Part shown: in pieces, positions 7,007 to 16,011 of the stretch
Numbering within the stretch: position 1 is the stretch's first letter
Layout: every line of letters starts with the position of its first letter
Assembly: GCF_032818155.1 (NCBI RefSeq)
Contig: NZ_CP102589.1
Span: 3,396,001-3,460,000, forward strand
Length of the DNA: 64,000 nt
From: Niallia taxi
GTDB lineage: Bacteria; Bacillota; Bacilli; Bacillales; Cytobacillaceae
Reading direction: 5' to 3'
Made by a program: the position numbers and the translations under genes
The notes under the pieces: generated by a model
What the model was told of the DNA's origin: nothing
The model's database searches: none
What the model saw: the letters and a program-made list of their open reading frames with translations, nothing else

Positions 7007-8500
7007 ATGCTAGACTTAAATAAACAGAAAATTGTGGACAGTGTTCCACAAAAGGGTTTTTTTGGTCATCCAAAGGGACTTTTCACTCTGTTTTTCACAG
7101 AGTTCTGGGAGAGATTCTCCTATTACGGGATGAAGGCTATCCTCGTTTACTACATGTACTATGAAGTAACAAAAGGCGGACTTGGCATTCCTGAAACTAC
7201 TGCATTCGCTATTACGTCCATTTACGGGTCGCTTGTTTATATGTCAGGGATCATCGGTGGTTGGTTGGCTGACAGAATTTTTGGTACTTCTAAAGCAGTA
7301 TTTTATGGCGGAATTTTCATCATGCTTGGTCATATTGTTTTAGCAGTACCAGGAAGCATCAGCATGTTCTTTGTATCAATGGTGCTTATCGTTATTGGTA
7401 CAGGCTTACTTAAGCCAAACGTATCAAGTATTGTCGGAGATATTTATTCACAGCAGGACAATCGCCGCGATGCAGGCTTCAGTATTTTCTACATGGGTAT
7501 TAACCTTGGCGGATTCCTTTCACCTCTAATTGTCGGTGAAATCGGCATGAACACAAGCTTCCATTTAGGCTTTGGTCTTGCTGCAATCGGTATGTTTATC
7601 GGACTATTAGTATTCATGTTCACAAAGAAAAAAAATCTTGGTTTAGCAGGAACAATTGTTGCCAATCCGTTATCTGCTACTGAAAAGAAAAAGGTTTATA
7701 CAATCATCGGTATTGGTATTGTTGTTATTGCCATCATTTTAGCAATTACTATTCCAGCTGGCATTCTTACATTTGACACTTTCGCTATTGTGGTAGGAAT
7801 TCTTGGATTCTTGATTCCAGCTATCTACATTACGGTAATGTACCGCAGTCCGAAAACGACATCTGACGAACGCTCCCGTTTGATTGCTTATATTCCATTA
7901 TTCTTGGCATCTGTTATGTTCTGGGCAATTCAGGAGCAAGGTTCAACAATTCTTGCAGGATATGCGGACAAGCGTACACAGCTTGATTTTGCTGGCATGC
8001 ACTTGTCACCAACATTATTCCAATCACTGAATCCATTATTTATCATTGTATTTGCACCAATTATCGGATGGCTTTGGGTAAAGCTTGGCAATCGCCAGCC
8101 GTCCATTCCTAAGAAGTTCTCAATCGGATTGCTGTTTGCAGGTCTTTCCTTCTTAGTAATCCTGCTTCCTGCTTATTTTGGCGGAGAAGGCTCACTTGTA
8201 AATCCTTTATGGCTTGTACTTAGCTATTTCATCGTTGTTATCGGGGAGCTTTGCTTATCTCCTGTAGGTTTATCTGCAACGACTAAGTTAGCACCTGCTG
8301 CATTCTCTGCACAAACAATGAGCCTTTGGTTCTTGTCAAATGCTGCAGCTCAAGGGTTAAATGCACAGATTGTTAAATTCTACTCTGAAAAAACAGAAAT
8401 GATGTACTTCGGTATTATCGGTGGCTGTTCGATTGTATTAGCCATCGTATTGTTCCTTCTATCACCAGCAATTCAAAACAAGATGAAGGGCATTAAATAA
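7007..8500 (+). CDS. POT/PTR-family di/tripeptide:proton symporter
   Basis: Integral membrane peptide transporter of 497 residues with about 14 hydrophobic helices. The signature EFWERFSYYGMKAILVYY in helix 1 (about residues 31-48) is the ExxER(F)xYYG motif of proton-coupled oligopeptide transporters, and a second family block follows in GIGLLKPNVSSIVGDIY-like text near 130-150 and the FSIFYMGINLGG motif near 160. It resembles DtpT. RBS GAGGAGG lies 7-8 bp before ATG, with a consensus promoter upstream and a strong terminator after the stop, so it is monocistronic. Imported peptides would feed amino-acid pools. Confidence 0.92.
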   Translation: MLDLNKQKIVDSVPQKGFFGHPKGLFTLFFTEFWERFSYYGMKAILVYYMYYEVTKGGLGIPETTAFAITSIYGSLVYMSGIIGGWLADRIFGTSKAVFYGGIFIMLGHIVLAVPGSISMFFVSMVLIVIGTGLLKPNVSSIVGDIYSQQDNRRDAGFSIFYMGINLGGFLSPLIVGEIGMNTSFHLGFGLAAIGMFIGLLVFMFTKKKNLGLAGTIVANPLSATEKKKVYTIIGIGIVVIAIILAITIPAGILTFDTFAIVVGILGFLIPAIYITVMYRSPKTTSDERSRLIAYIPLFLASVMFWAIQEQGSTILAGYADKRTQLDFAGMHLSPTLFQSLNPLFIIVFAPIIGWLWVKLGNRQPSIPKKFSIGLLFAGLSFLVILLPAYFGGEGSLVNPLWLVLSYFIVVIGELCLSPVGLSATTKLAPAAFSAQTMSLWFLSNAAAQGLNAQIVKFYSEKTEMMYFGIIGGCSIVLAIVLFLLSPAIQNKMKGIK

Positions 8501-8510
8501 TAGCACGAAA

Positions 8511-8547
8511 AAAAAGAACTAGATCACCGATCTAGTTCTTTTTTTTG
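8511..8547. terminator. Bidirectional terminator between POT gene and adenine deaminase
   Basis: Perfect 11-bp arms AGAACTAGATC (8515-8525) and GATCTAGTTCT (8529-8539) around a 3-base loop, flanked by A and T runs, serving both convergent genes. Confidence 0.9.
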
Positions 8548-10257
8548 CTATTTAACCACCAAGGAAACAACCTTTCCTTTATTCACATCAATTAATCCGT
8601 GATCAGTAATTTTTAATGCTGGGCTTACTGGTAGTGATAATGTGCTTAATGACATGATTGCATTATAATGTTCATAGCCGAGTTTGTGGAGTATTGCTGT
8701 TAAATGTTCTACTTGCTTGGAAATAATAGCTAATGGTTCTTCTGAAAGAATACCACCAACAGGCAGTGGTACATTTGCAAGAATTTCGCCATCAAGGACA
8801 CAGCAAATTCCGCCTTGCTGCTGGATTACTGCATTTGCAGCTATCACCATATCCTCCTTATTTTGACCGAGCACAAGAAGATTATGATTATCATGGGAAT
8901 AGGTTGTTGCTACAGCACCTTTTTTGAGAATATCGCCGCCGATTAAGCCTCTTGCACTATTGCCGTTTTTTCCATACCGTTCAAATGTGGCAAGAAGTCC
9001 GTATGCACTTGTTTCCCATTGCAGCTTTCCAGCTTCAACAAGTAATTCATCATGCTTTTCCTCTGTAAAGGTAGAGCCGTTTTTCACATTCATCGTGCGG
9101 CAGATTACATTGCCGTCTTGCTGTGGAAGATTAACATTGAAATCTGCCTCTTCCAGTTTGCCCATACTAACACTCTCATAGAAGTAATCAGGGAATTGGC
9201 GGCTGCTTGCTTCCTGTACATAGGAAATTGCCTCATCGTATACTTTTTTACCATTTTTATACACCTTTTGAATGTGGAAGCTGTTTAGCTCTGAAACTAA
9301 CAGAAAATCTGCGAGCTTGCCAGGTGCAATTGCTCCTCTGTCATACATTCTCATTCTAGCAGCTGGTGTATAGGTACAGGCATAAATCGCTTTTTCTGGG
9401 GGCATTCCCATCGCGATGGCTTTTTTGAGGAGAACATTTAAATGGCCTCTGCTTTGCAAGGAATCTGCCATCACATCATCTGTCACAAAACAAAAATGCT
9501 CATCCACTTGATGCTCCAGCAAGTAATTCATTACTTCATTTGTCATTGATTTTTCCTGAATTTCAAGGAACATGCCAATAGCAATGCGCTCCTTCATTCC
9601 TTCAACGGTCTGATGCGTATGATCTGAAGTTACTCCTGCAAAGGAAAGCATCTGCAACTCAAGGTCAAGAAGCTTCGGAACATGGCCTTCAATAATCAGC
9701 TCTGGATAGTTCTTTGTTATATAAGCTAATATTTGATTCGTTTTTCCGCCTGGCTTGGAAATGACATCATAATAATTCATGATTTCACCAAGGCATTTTA
9801 TGTTCTCTGTTTGCAGCAGCTCCTCGATATCTTCTATTTCTATCGCACCACCAGTTGTTTCCATGCTAGTTGCAGGAACCGAGCTTGGAATAGCATAGAA
9901 CATGTCCAATGGATAGTTCTTGCTTGCCTTAATCATCTCTTTCACACCTGCTATTCCAAACACGTTTGCCATTTCATGAGGCTCTGGTACAATCGTTGTC
10001 ACACCATTCTTCAGTAATCCATAAGAAAATGTTGCTGGTGTTACCATTGTGCTTTCTATATGAAGATGAATATCAATCAAGCCTGGTACTAAATACATGC
10101 CATTTGCATCTATTATTTCTTCTGCCTCAAAGGTTTCATTACCTTTTAATCCGATATAAAAGAACTTGCCATCCTTAACAGCTGCATTTCCCTTAGTAAA
10201 TTGCTTGAAATAGCTGTTGTAAACCATTGCCTCTTTTATTAGCAAATCGACTTTCAT
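8548..10257 (-). CDS. adeC: Adenine deaminase
   Basis: Converts adenine to hypoxanthine and ammonia. The 569-residue product is an amidohydrolase-type enzyme: metal motif GLIDIHLHIEST near residues 59-70, EPHEMANVFG near 91-100, EGHVPKL near 190 and SDHTHQT near 212. The C-terminal half carries the Ade-specific ATTYSHDNHNLLVLG block and LPVGGILSEEP. Its length matches bacterial Ade proteins. It is the last gene of a six-gene minus-strand operon (ABC importer, nucleoside hydrolase), 12 bp after the ATPase gene with its own AGGAGGG site. The context suggests it deaminates adenine released from imported adenosine. Confidence 0.93.
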   Translation of the reverse strand: MKVDLLIKEAMVYNSYFKQFTKGNAAVKDGKFFYIGLKGNETFEAEEIIDANGMYLVPGLIDIHLHIESTMVTPATFSYGLLKNGVTTIVPEPHEMANVFGIAGVKEMIKASKNYPLDMFYAIPSSVPATSMETTGGAIEIEDIEELLQTENIKCLGEIMNYYDVISKPGGKTNQILAYITKNYPELIIEGHVPKLLDLELQMLSFAGVTSDHTHQTVEGMKERIAIGMFLEIQEKSMTNEVMNYLLEHQVDEHFCFVTDDVMADSLQSRGHLNVLLKKAIAMGMPPEKAIYACTYTPAARMRMYDRGAIAPGKLADFLLVSELNSFHIQKVYKNGKKVYDEAISYVQEASSRQFPDYFYESVSMGKLEEADFNVNLPQQDGNVICRTMNVKNGSTFTEEKHDELLVEAGKLQWETSAYGLLATFERYGKNGNSARGLIGGDILKKGAVATTYSHDNHNLLVLGQNKEDMVIAANAVIQQQGGICCVLDGEILANVPLPVGGILSEEPLAIISKQVEHLTAILHKLGYEHYNAIMSLSTLSLPVSPALKITDHGLIDVNKGKVVSLVVK

Positions 10258-10269
10258 CGTTGATCCCTC

Positions 10270-11331
10270 CTATTCTACAAGCACCATTTGATCCTTTGGA
10301 ATAATTAAGACCACTTCTTGTCCAGTATGATACGGTGCTATCATTTCCTTATTGACAGTGAAATCACCGATTGGTGTACTGACAACATATTGATAGCTTC
10401 TGCCGAGGAATGTTGTTATTTTTATTTTGCCTGGGATTCCGTTCGATGGAAGAACTTGTGTTTCATTCCATTCCGCAAGAATGAAGTCATCTGGTCGTAT
10501 AGCTCCTACCTTTTTATTCGGGCTCATATGCTCATGCATATCAAGTGTGAATACACGGCCATTCTTTTGAAGCTCTACTAGTTCCCCTTTATCTTCTCTG
10601 CTCTCAAACTCGATGAAGTTTTTAAAGCCAATGAAATCTGCTACAAATTTTGTTGCCGGATATTTATAGATTGTTGCCGGATTACTTAATTGTTCGATTA
10701 CACCTTTATTCATAATTGCTACTTGATCAGAAATAGAAAAGCATTCTTCTTGGTCATGTGAAACATACACTGTTGTTATTCCAAGCTCTTGCTGAATTCT
10801 TCTTATTTCCACACGCATATTAACTCGTAAATTAGCATCTAAATTACTCAGTGGTTCATCAAACAACAAAATATCTGGTTCAATTACTAGCGCTCTTGCG
10901 ATTGCTACCCGCTGTCTTTGTCCTCCTGAAAGCTCTCCAGGAAATCTTTTTCCATAGCCTTCTAGATTAACGATTTCTAACATGCGCTCGACGCGCTTTT
11001 CTATCTCTGCCTTTGAAACTTTACGCAAACGAAGTCCGAACGCAATATTATCTGCCACAGTTAAATGAGGAAACAGAGCATAATTCTGAAACACAAATCC
11101 GAAGTTCCGCTTATTGACTGGAACCTTTGTATAATCCTTATCTCTAAACAAAAACTTTCCATTTGTTGACTGCAGGAAGCCGGCAATCAAACGAAGTGTT
11201 GTTGTCTTACCGCAACCACTAGGACCAAGCAGGGATACAAGCTGCCCTTTTTCTATCTCAAGATTAAAATCCTTAAGGATTTCTTTTTTGTTATATGCTA
11301 CAGATATGTCTTGTAATGTAAACAAAGCCAT
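10270..11331 (-). CDS. ABC importer ATPase (PotA/FbpC-like, with TOBE domain)
   Basis: ATP-hydrolysing subunit of 353 residues. Walker A GPSGCGKTT (about residues 36-44), Q-loop FQNYALFPHLTV (81-92), signature [16 protein letters not shown] (134-149), Walker B ILLFDEP (about 155-161) and H-loop YVSHDQEE (about 188-195) are intact. Residues about 235-350 form a TOBE-type domain, as in polyamine, iron and molybdate importers. It lies between the permease gene (16 bp upstream) and the adenine deaminase gene. Sequence resembles spermidine/putrescine ATPases, but the operon partners point to purine nucleosides as cargo. Confidence 0.9.
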   Translation of the reverse strand: MALFTLQDISVAYNKKEILKDFNLEIEKGQLVSLLGPSGCGKTTTLRLIAGFLQSTNGKFLFRDKDYTKVPVNKRNFGFVFQNYALFPHLTVADNIAFGLRLRKVSKAEIEKRVERMLEIVNLEGYGKRFPGELSGGQRQRVAIARALVIEPDILLFDEPLSNLDANLRVNMRVEIRRIQQELGITTVYVSHDQEECFSISDQVAIMNKGVIEQLSNPATIYKYPATKFVADFIGFKNFIEFESREDKGELVELQKNGRVFTLDMHEHMSPNKKVGAIRPDDFILAEWNETQVLPSNGIPGKIKITTFLGRSYQYVVSTPIGDFTVNKEMIAPYHTGQEVVLIIPKDQMVLVE

Positions 11332-11347
11332 CCTTATTCATTCCCTT

Positions 11348-12136
11348 CTATCTTTTTGTAAAGTAGGATAATCCCATCAATCGCTCTACGATAAACATAA
11401 ACAATGCGGTGATAATCATAAGCAATACAGATATTGCCGCAACTGTTGGATCAAAGTAGTTTTCTACATACAACAGCATCTGAATTGGGAAGGTGCTCAC
11501 ACCTGGCCCTGTCATGTACACAGAAATATCGACATTATTAAATGATTCCAAAAAGGCAATCATTACTGCCGCAATGATACCTGACTTAATATTTGGGATA
11601 ACGATTGAAAAAAATGTACCGATTCTGCTTGCTCCCAAACTAAGTGCTGCTTCCTCAATAGAGAAGTCAAAGTTAGTTAAGCTGGACGAAATGACGCGAA
11701 TGATAAACGGGAGCATGATGACCGTATGGCCGATAAAAAGGGACGTATAAATCGGCAATTCATATGCAACAACAATGTATCTTAAAAACGAAAAACCAAG
11801 TACAATTCCTGGGATAAGAATTGGTGAAACGAATATTCCATTAATAATTCCCTTACCTGCAAAATCAAATCGGCTTAATGCATATGCTGCCGGTACACCA
11901 AGCAACAATGCTAGAATATTCCCTGCTATTGAAACGATGATAGATGTCTTGAAAGTACTCAAGAACATTTCTACTTTAAAAATATTTTCATACCATTTAA
12001 ATGAATACTCTTCTGGTGGGAACTTTAAGATGCTTCCGCCCTCAAAAGAAGTAATTGAAATTATTAGCAATGGCCCAAGTAAAAAAACAAAAACTAGGAA
12101 TGTAAACAGGGCCAATCCTCTATTCTTTTCCTGCAT
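11348..12136 (-). CDS. ABC importer permease, PotC-like
   Basis: Membrane subunit of 262 residues with about six helices; N-terminal helix LALFTFLVFVFLLGPLLIISI. The cytoplasmic EAA loop that contacts the ATPase is seen as EEAALSLGASRIGTFFSIVIP near residues 160-180. It belongs to the PotC-type permeases. It starts six bases after the stop of its partner permease, indicating translational coupling and a heterodimeric channel. Confidence 0.88.
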   Translation of the reverse strand: MQEKNRGLALFTFLVFVFLLGPLLIISITSFEGGSILKFPPEEYSFKWYENIFKVEMFLSTFKTSIIVSIAGNILALLLGVPAAYALSRFDFAGKGIINGIFVSPILIPGIVLGFSFLRYIVVAYELPIYTSLFIGHTVIMLPFIIRVISSSLTNFDFSIEEAALSLGASRIGTFFSIVIPNIKSGIIAAVMIAFLESFNNVDISVYMTGPGVSTFPIQMLLYVENYFDPTVAAISVLLMIITALFMFIVERLMGLSYFTKR

Positions 12137-12142
12137 ACACCT

Positions 12143-12964
12143 CTACCCCTTCGGATTAAGTTTTTTTGCTGCTCCATTCATAATGGAAATGATAATAAAG
12201 GTCACAACTATCATGATTGTTGCCACAATAGAAGCTAGCTTCCAATCATTTAATGTAATCGCATTTTGATATAAGAATGTGGAGATAACTCTTTGCTTTC
12301 CTCCTAATAACGCAGGTGTCGTGTAGGCTGTAAAGCTGCCGACAAACACTAGAATGCTGCCAATTACTAGCCCAGGCACACATAATGGTACGACAATCTT
12401 TAAAAAGACACCGAGCTTGGATGCACCAAGACTCTCTGCAGCCTGCAGCAAATCCATTTCGATATTCTCCATTACTCCAACAAGTGTCACGATAACTAAA
12501 GGAAGAAACAAATGCACCAGACCGATAATGATGGCTGTTGGTGTATAAAGTATCTCAAGCGGCTGGTTGATAAGCCCTGCTCCTAAAAGCAGCTTATTGA
12601 GAACCCCGTTTTTACCGATAATGATCATCCAGCTAAAAGAGCGCACAACAGGGCTTGTTAACAGCGGAAAAATCGTTAAAAGCAGGAATACTGCTTTTTT
12701 ACGTGCTTGAAGCTTAGAAATGTAATAAGACACCGGAAACCCGATCAGTATACAAATGATTGTCGTCAACAGACTGACACGCAATGTCGTTAATAATATT
12801 TTGATGAAATAATCATCTTTAAAGAAATCAACATACCCTTTTATACTAAATGTTCCATTATCATGAAAGGTTGTTCCGATCATAGATAAGATTGGAATAA
12901 CCATAAATACAGTCAAAAACAGCAATCCTGGCATAAGCAACAGGTATAGATATCTTTTCTTCAT
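12143..12964 (-). CDS. ABC importer permease, PotB-like
   Basis: Membrane subunit of 273 residues with about six helices, starting MKKRYLYLLLMPGLLFLTVFM. The EAA loop reads LLQAAESLGASKLGVFLKIVV near residues 175-195. It is PotB-like and pairs with the PotC-like permease encoded immediately downstream. The nucleoside hydrolase gene ends 24 bp upstream, so the enzyme gene sits inside the transporter operon rather than beside it. Confidence 0.88.
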   Translation of the reverse strand: MKKRYLYLLLMPGLLFLTVFMVIPILSMIGTTFHDNGTFSIKGYVDFFKDDYFIKILLTTLRVSLLTTIICILIGFPVSYYISKLQARKKAVFLLLTIFPLLTSPVVRSFSWMIIIGKNGVLNKLLLGAGLINQPLEILYTPTAIIIGLVHLFLPLVIVTLVGVMENIEMDLLQAAESLGASKLGVFLKIVVPLCVPGLVIGSILVFVGSFTAYTTPALLGGKQRVISTFLYQNAITLNDWKLASIVATIMIVVTFIIISIMNGAAKKLNPKG

Positions 12965-12988
12965 CTCATCACTCCCTGTTTTTTTAAT

Positions 12989-13918
12989 TTAAGAATTTAA
13001 GATTTTAATAAACATTGCAAAAAAAGCTTCTGCATCAACTTCAAGACATACTTCCAAATTAGGCTGCTTGTTTAAACGATTTTGAAAATCACAAACGAGC
13101 TGCCCATCACATAGCTCACTTTTCGTTTCTACATCTACATAATGCTTTTCTGTCACAGCAATTGTATTGTTTATAGCAATCCCAACCGCTAACGGGTCAT
13201 GCATGGCACATGCATGCACGCCGTAGCGAGAATAATATTTCTCCTGATAGTCTCTTGTGCTTTCTTCTATATAACTTGCAAGCTTTTCATTTTTCAGCTT
13301 GCTGATATGTTCCTTAGTCAGCAACGCCTTTCTTGTCACATCCAATCCAACCTGGACAATGGCCGGAAAACCAGCCTGAAGGACAATTTTTGCCGCCTCT
13401 GGATCCACATATGCATTAAATTCAGCTGTAGGTGTTATATTGCCGACTCCTTTAACTACACCGCCCATGAAAATTACTTTTTTGACATGCTTTGTTATTT
13501 GAGGACATTTCTTAACAGCTAAAGCTAAATTTGTAAGAGGTCCAGTACAGACAAGTGTGACCTCTCCGGAAAAACTTAAGATCGAGTTTATGATGAAATC
13601 AGGCGCAAATCCATCACTCGCCACATTGCGTGCAGGAATATCCTTTAGCGCACCTCCAAGCCCATCCTCTCCATGAATGCGGTGTTCGAAAAACGGCTCT
13701 CGGAAAAGTGGCGTTTCCGCCCCCTTAATAACGGGTATTTCTGTTTCTTCAAGCAAATCAAGAATCTTACATGTATTAACGGTCGCTGCATCTAAAGAAA
13801 CATTTCCGTTTACTGTCGTTATTCCCAACAGGTCGAATTTTTTGCTTTTTACGGCAAGAAGGATGCCGATTGCGTCATCAATTCCTGTATCCACATCAAG
13901 TATTAGCTTTTCAGGCAT
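12989..13918 (-). CDS. Inosine-uridine-type nucleoside hydrolase
   Basis: Hydrolyses the N-glycosidic bond of ribonucleosides to base and ribose. The 309-residue product has the calcium-site motif DVDTGIDDA at residues 8-16, a TVNGN strand at 35-39, the GPLTNLALA block near 125-133, MGG near 148 and HDPLAVG near 239-245. There is no signal peptide, so it acts in the cytoplasm. AGGAGG lies eight bases before ATG. It is placed between the binding-protein and permease genes of an ABC importer, with adenine deaminase at the operon end, which argues that nucleosides are the imported substrate. Base preference (purine or pyrimidine) is not readable. Confidence 0.93.
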   Translation of the reverse strand: MPEKLILDVDTGIDDAIGILLAVKSKKFDLLGITTVNGNVSLDAATVNTCKILDLLEETEIPVIKGAETPLFREPFFEHRIHGEDGLGGALKDIPARNVASDGFAPDFIINSILSFSGEVTLVCTGPLTNLALAVKKCPQITKHVKKVIFMGGVVKGVGNITPTAEFNAYVDPEAAKIVLQAGFPAIVQVGLDVTRKALLTKEHISKLKNEKLASYIEESTRDYQEKYYSRYGVHACAMHDPLAVGIAINNTIAVTEKHYVDVETKSELCDGQLVCDFQNRLNKQPNLEVCLEVDAEAFFAMFIKILNS

Positions 13919-13936
13919 GCTAGATTCCTCCTACTA

Positions 13937-14980
13937 TTATTGGATTAGCTCTCTGTTCCAGCGATCAATCCAACCTTTAAGATTATCATTAACAAATTTC
14001 ATATCCATCGTATGAAGGCTGTTGATTAAGTCTTCTCCGTATGTTAGTCCTTCTGCTTCTTCATCTGACAATTGAACGTCAACATTAACTGGGGAATCAA
14101 CTTTATTTTTTGCTGATTTCTCTTGAGCCTCTTTACCAAGAATATAGTTTATGAATTTTTCAGACAGATCCTTTTGATCAGTACCTTTTACAACGTTCAT
14201 TGTGTTCATAACTGCATAACCGCCTTCAGCAGGTGTGACAAATTCTGCATTCGGAACAGCTTCTTTTAAGTCAGCAAAATACATTTCCATAATCGGACCA
14301 GCTGCTATTTCACCTTGCGCGAACATGTTAACATATTCAGATGTTTGTCCATATTCCTTCACAACGCTTGGCATAATTTCCTTCAAGGAAGTGAATGCAG
14401 CATCCTCATTAAATGTTTCTTCACCTTTTACCATTGACGCTATATCTACCATCATTGGTCCTGTTGTTGAAGTGATGCTTGGGATCGTGATTTTACCTTT
14501 CATATCAGCGCTCCATAAATCCTTCCAAGAAGTAATCTCTATAGGAGACTCATCTGGATTATAGGCAATTCCGAACTGGGCAATTGTATAAGCAGGTCCA
14601 TATTCTTCTCCAAGTGGAGCTTTAGCGACATCATAGATTTTATCTACGTTAGGAATATTTTCACGATCAATCGTATCGAATAGGCCATCTTGAATGCCTT
14701 GCTGTGCATAATAGTCTGATAGGAAAATAACATCTACATCTGAGTTGCCTTGTTTAATTTTGTTAAGACGGTCTGCATTATTACCTGTGTCTAACACGAT
14801 TTCTACGTTGTTTTCCTCTTCAAATGGCTTATATATTTCTTTACGGAAGAAGTCCTCATTGAATCCCCATGTGGAAACAACCAGTTTTTCCTTTCCTTCA
14901 CTTTCAGAACCTTCGTTTGAACCGCATGCTGCTAATAATAGTAAAGATGATGCTGCAACTGCTTGAATTATTTTCTTCAT
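13937..14980 (-). CDS. ABC importer solute-binding lipoprotein, PotD-like
   Basis: Extracellular lipoprotein of 347 residues: signal peptide with lipobox LLAAC (cysteine near residue 19), then a periplasmic-binding fold starting KLVVSTWGFNEDFF. Blocks such as DVIFLSDYYAQQG, GPAYTIAQFGIAYNP and SWKDLWS resemble PotD/FbpA-type binding proteins. I use ATG 14980 because GGAGGGG precedes it; the in-frame ATG at 14995 overlaps that site. First gene of the operon, presumably expressed at the highest level. Ligand unknown; operon context favours a nucleoside over a polyamine. Confidence 0.85.
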   Translation of the reverse strand: MKKIIQAVAASSLLLLAACGSNEGSESEGKEKLVVSTWGFNEDFFRKEIYKPFEEENNVEIVLDTGNNADRLNKIKQGNSDVDVIFLSDYYAQQGIQDGLFDTIDRENIPNVDKIYDVAKAPLGEEYGPAYTIAQFGIAYNPDESPIEITSWKDLWSADMKGKITIPSITSTTGPMMVDIASMVKGEETFNEDAAFTSLKEIMPSVVKEYGQTSEYVNMFAQGEIAAGPIMEMYFADLKEAVPNAEFVTPAEGGYAVMNTMNVVKGTDQKDLSEKFINYILGKEAQEKSAKNKVDSPVNVDVQLSDEEAEGLTYGEDLINSLHTMDMKFVNDNLKGWIDRWNRELIQ

Positions 14981-15065
14981 TACGAGCCCCTCCATTTTTT
15001 ATCGATTATTTTTATATATAATTGCTGCTTATACTCCCCTTTTTATCCTGCTGGTAAAAGCAGAA

Positions 15066-15116
15066 CAAAAAAAGACAATCTTAAATAGAATCATTCTTCT
15101 ACTTAAGATTGTCTTT
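15066..15116 (-). terminator. Strong hairpin between the DUF2294-like gene and the ABC operon
   Basis: 14-bp perfect arms AAAGACAATCTTAA (15071-15084) and TTAAGATTGTCTTT (15103-15116), with inner TAGAA/TTCTA pairing and a T run on the minus strand. It most simply terminates the upstream small gene. Because it lies 86 bp before the binding-protein start it could also act as an attenuator if the operon promoter lies upstream of it; no purine riboswitch consensus is seen. Confidence 0.7.
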
Positions 15117-15200
15117 TCTTTGATAAACAAAGGGAAAACTATCTTTAGTCTTTATATTTCGGCGTTTCACTCAGATAAATCCAAGCAAAAATCCAATATT

Positions 15201-15539
15201 TTATTTCAAGACAATATTTGTAAAGGCAAATTGAGTGAATGAATCATAATCTCTTAATATAGCTTCTATATTCCAACCGGTTTGTTCCTCGACCTGAGTT
15301 CTAAACTTTTTCTTGAACAACAGAGACAGATGAAAGTCCACTTCAAGCTTTAAGCTTGGTACCTCACCTTCTAATGCAGCAGATCTAGAAGCTCTCGGAT
15401 GCTTGGCTTGCAAGGTTATTATGTTTTGATCGATTGTTACCTTTAGCAAAGTGGTGCCAGCACCAAATAAATCTTTTGATACTTTATTATAGATTTGAGA
15501 AAGCAATCTCTTCATTTCATTCGAATCTATGATAATCAC
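15201..15539 (-). CDS. DUF2294-like small protein
   Basis: Cytoplasmic protein of 112 residues. The arrangement of an N-terminal helix (MKRLLSQIYNKVSKDLFGAG), a strand region (TLLKVTIDQNIITLQ), a helical middle and a last part with TGWNIEAILRDYDSFTQFAFT resembles the DUF2294 family of small Bacillus proteins, but I hold this weakly. Function unknown. The annotated start is GTG at 15539; the internal ATG at 15515 is possible, and neither has a well-placed ribosome site. It is monocistronic, ending before the hairpin at 15066-15116. Confidence 0.55.
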   Translation of the reverse strand: MIIIDSNEMKRLLSQIYNKVSKDLFGAGTTLLKVTIDQNIITLQAKHPRASRSAALEGEVPSLKLEVDFHLSLLFKKKFRTQVEEQTGWNIEAILRDYDSFTQFAFTNIVLK

Positions 15540-15860
15540 CTGCCAAACAATTTATATCTGTATTATACATACCTTTTTATCCTCTGACAATAGAATGTGC
15601 GTATTTTAATTAAAAAAATATAAAAAAATAGATACAAACATAAACTTTTAAGTCAAAATACGAACTATCCAAGCTGAAGCTTTGTTATTATACACATTGA
15701 GATACTAGAAAAAAGCACTCTTAGTCGTATATTTTATCCTGTATCCTGTAAAAATACGAGGTACTTGTCAGATTATCTGACCTTATTCCTTTGCACCTGG
15801 TCCATTTTAATATTGTTACATCATATCATTATTAAATTATTTAGAAAATTACTTTTTTCA
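15540..15860. other. Gene-free stretch, AT rich
   Basis: No credible gene, repeat or RNA structure recognised between the DUF2294-like gene and the nag operon terminator. It must hold the promoter of the DUF2294-like gene, but no convincing -35/-10 pair stands out. Confidence 0.4.
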
Positions 15861-15890
15861 AAAAAAAGCAGGATTCTTTGGAATCCTGCT
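15859..15890 (-). terminator. Terminator of the nag operon
   Basis: Perfect 10-bp arms AGCAGGATTC (15867-15876) and GAATCCTGCT (15881-15890) around TTTG, followed on the minus strand by a T run. It lies about 120 bp beyond the nagP stop. Confidence 0.8.
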
Positions 15891-16011
15891 CTTTAGACAG
15901 AATGAACTACTTAAAGGATAGTTTCCCACTAACCCAATAAGAGTCACACCTATCTGCTTCAACCCGAAACAATTTTAATTTTATGTTTCTATTATTTGTC
16001 TGCTTTAAGTC

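Noticed and set aside
14981..15200. Purine riboswitch for the nucleoside operon
   Set aside because: No conserved three-way-junction core with its loop motifs is visible; only a plain terminator-type hairpin.
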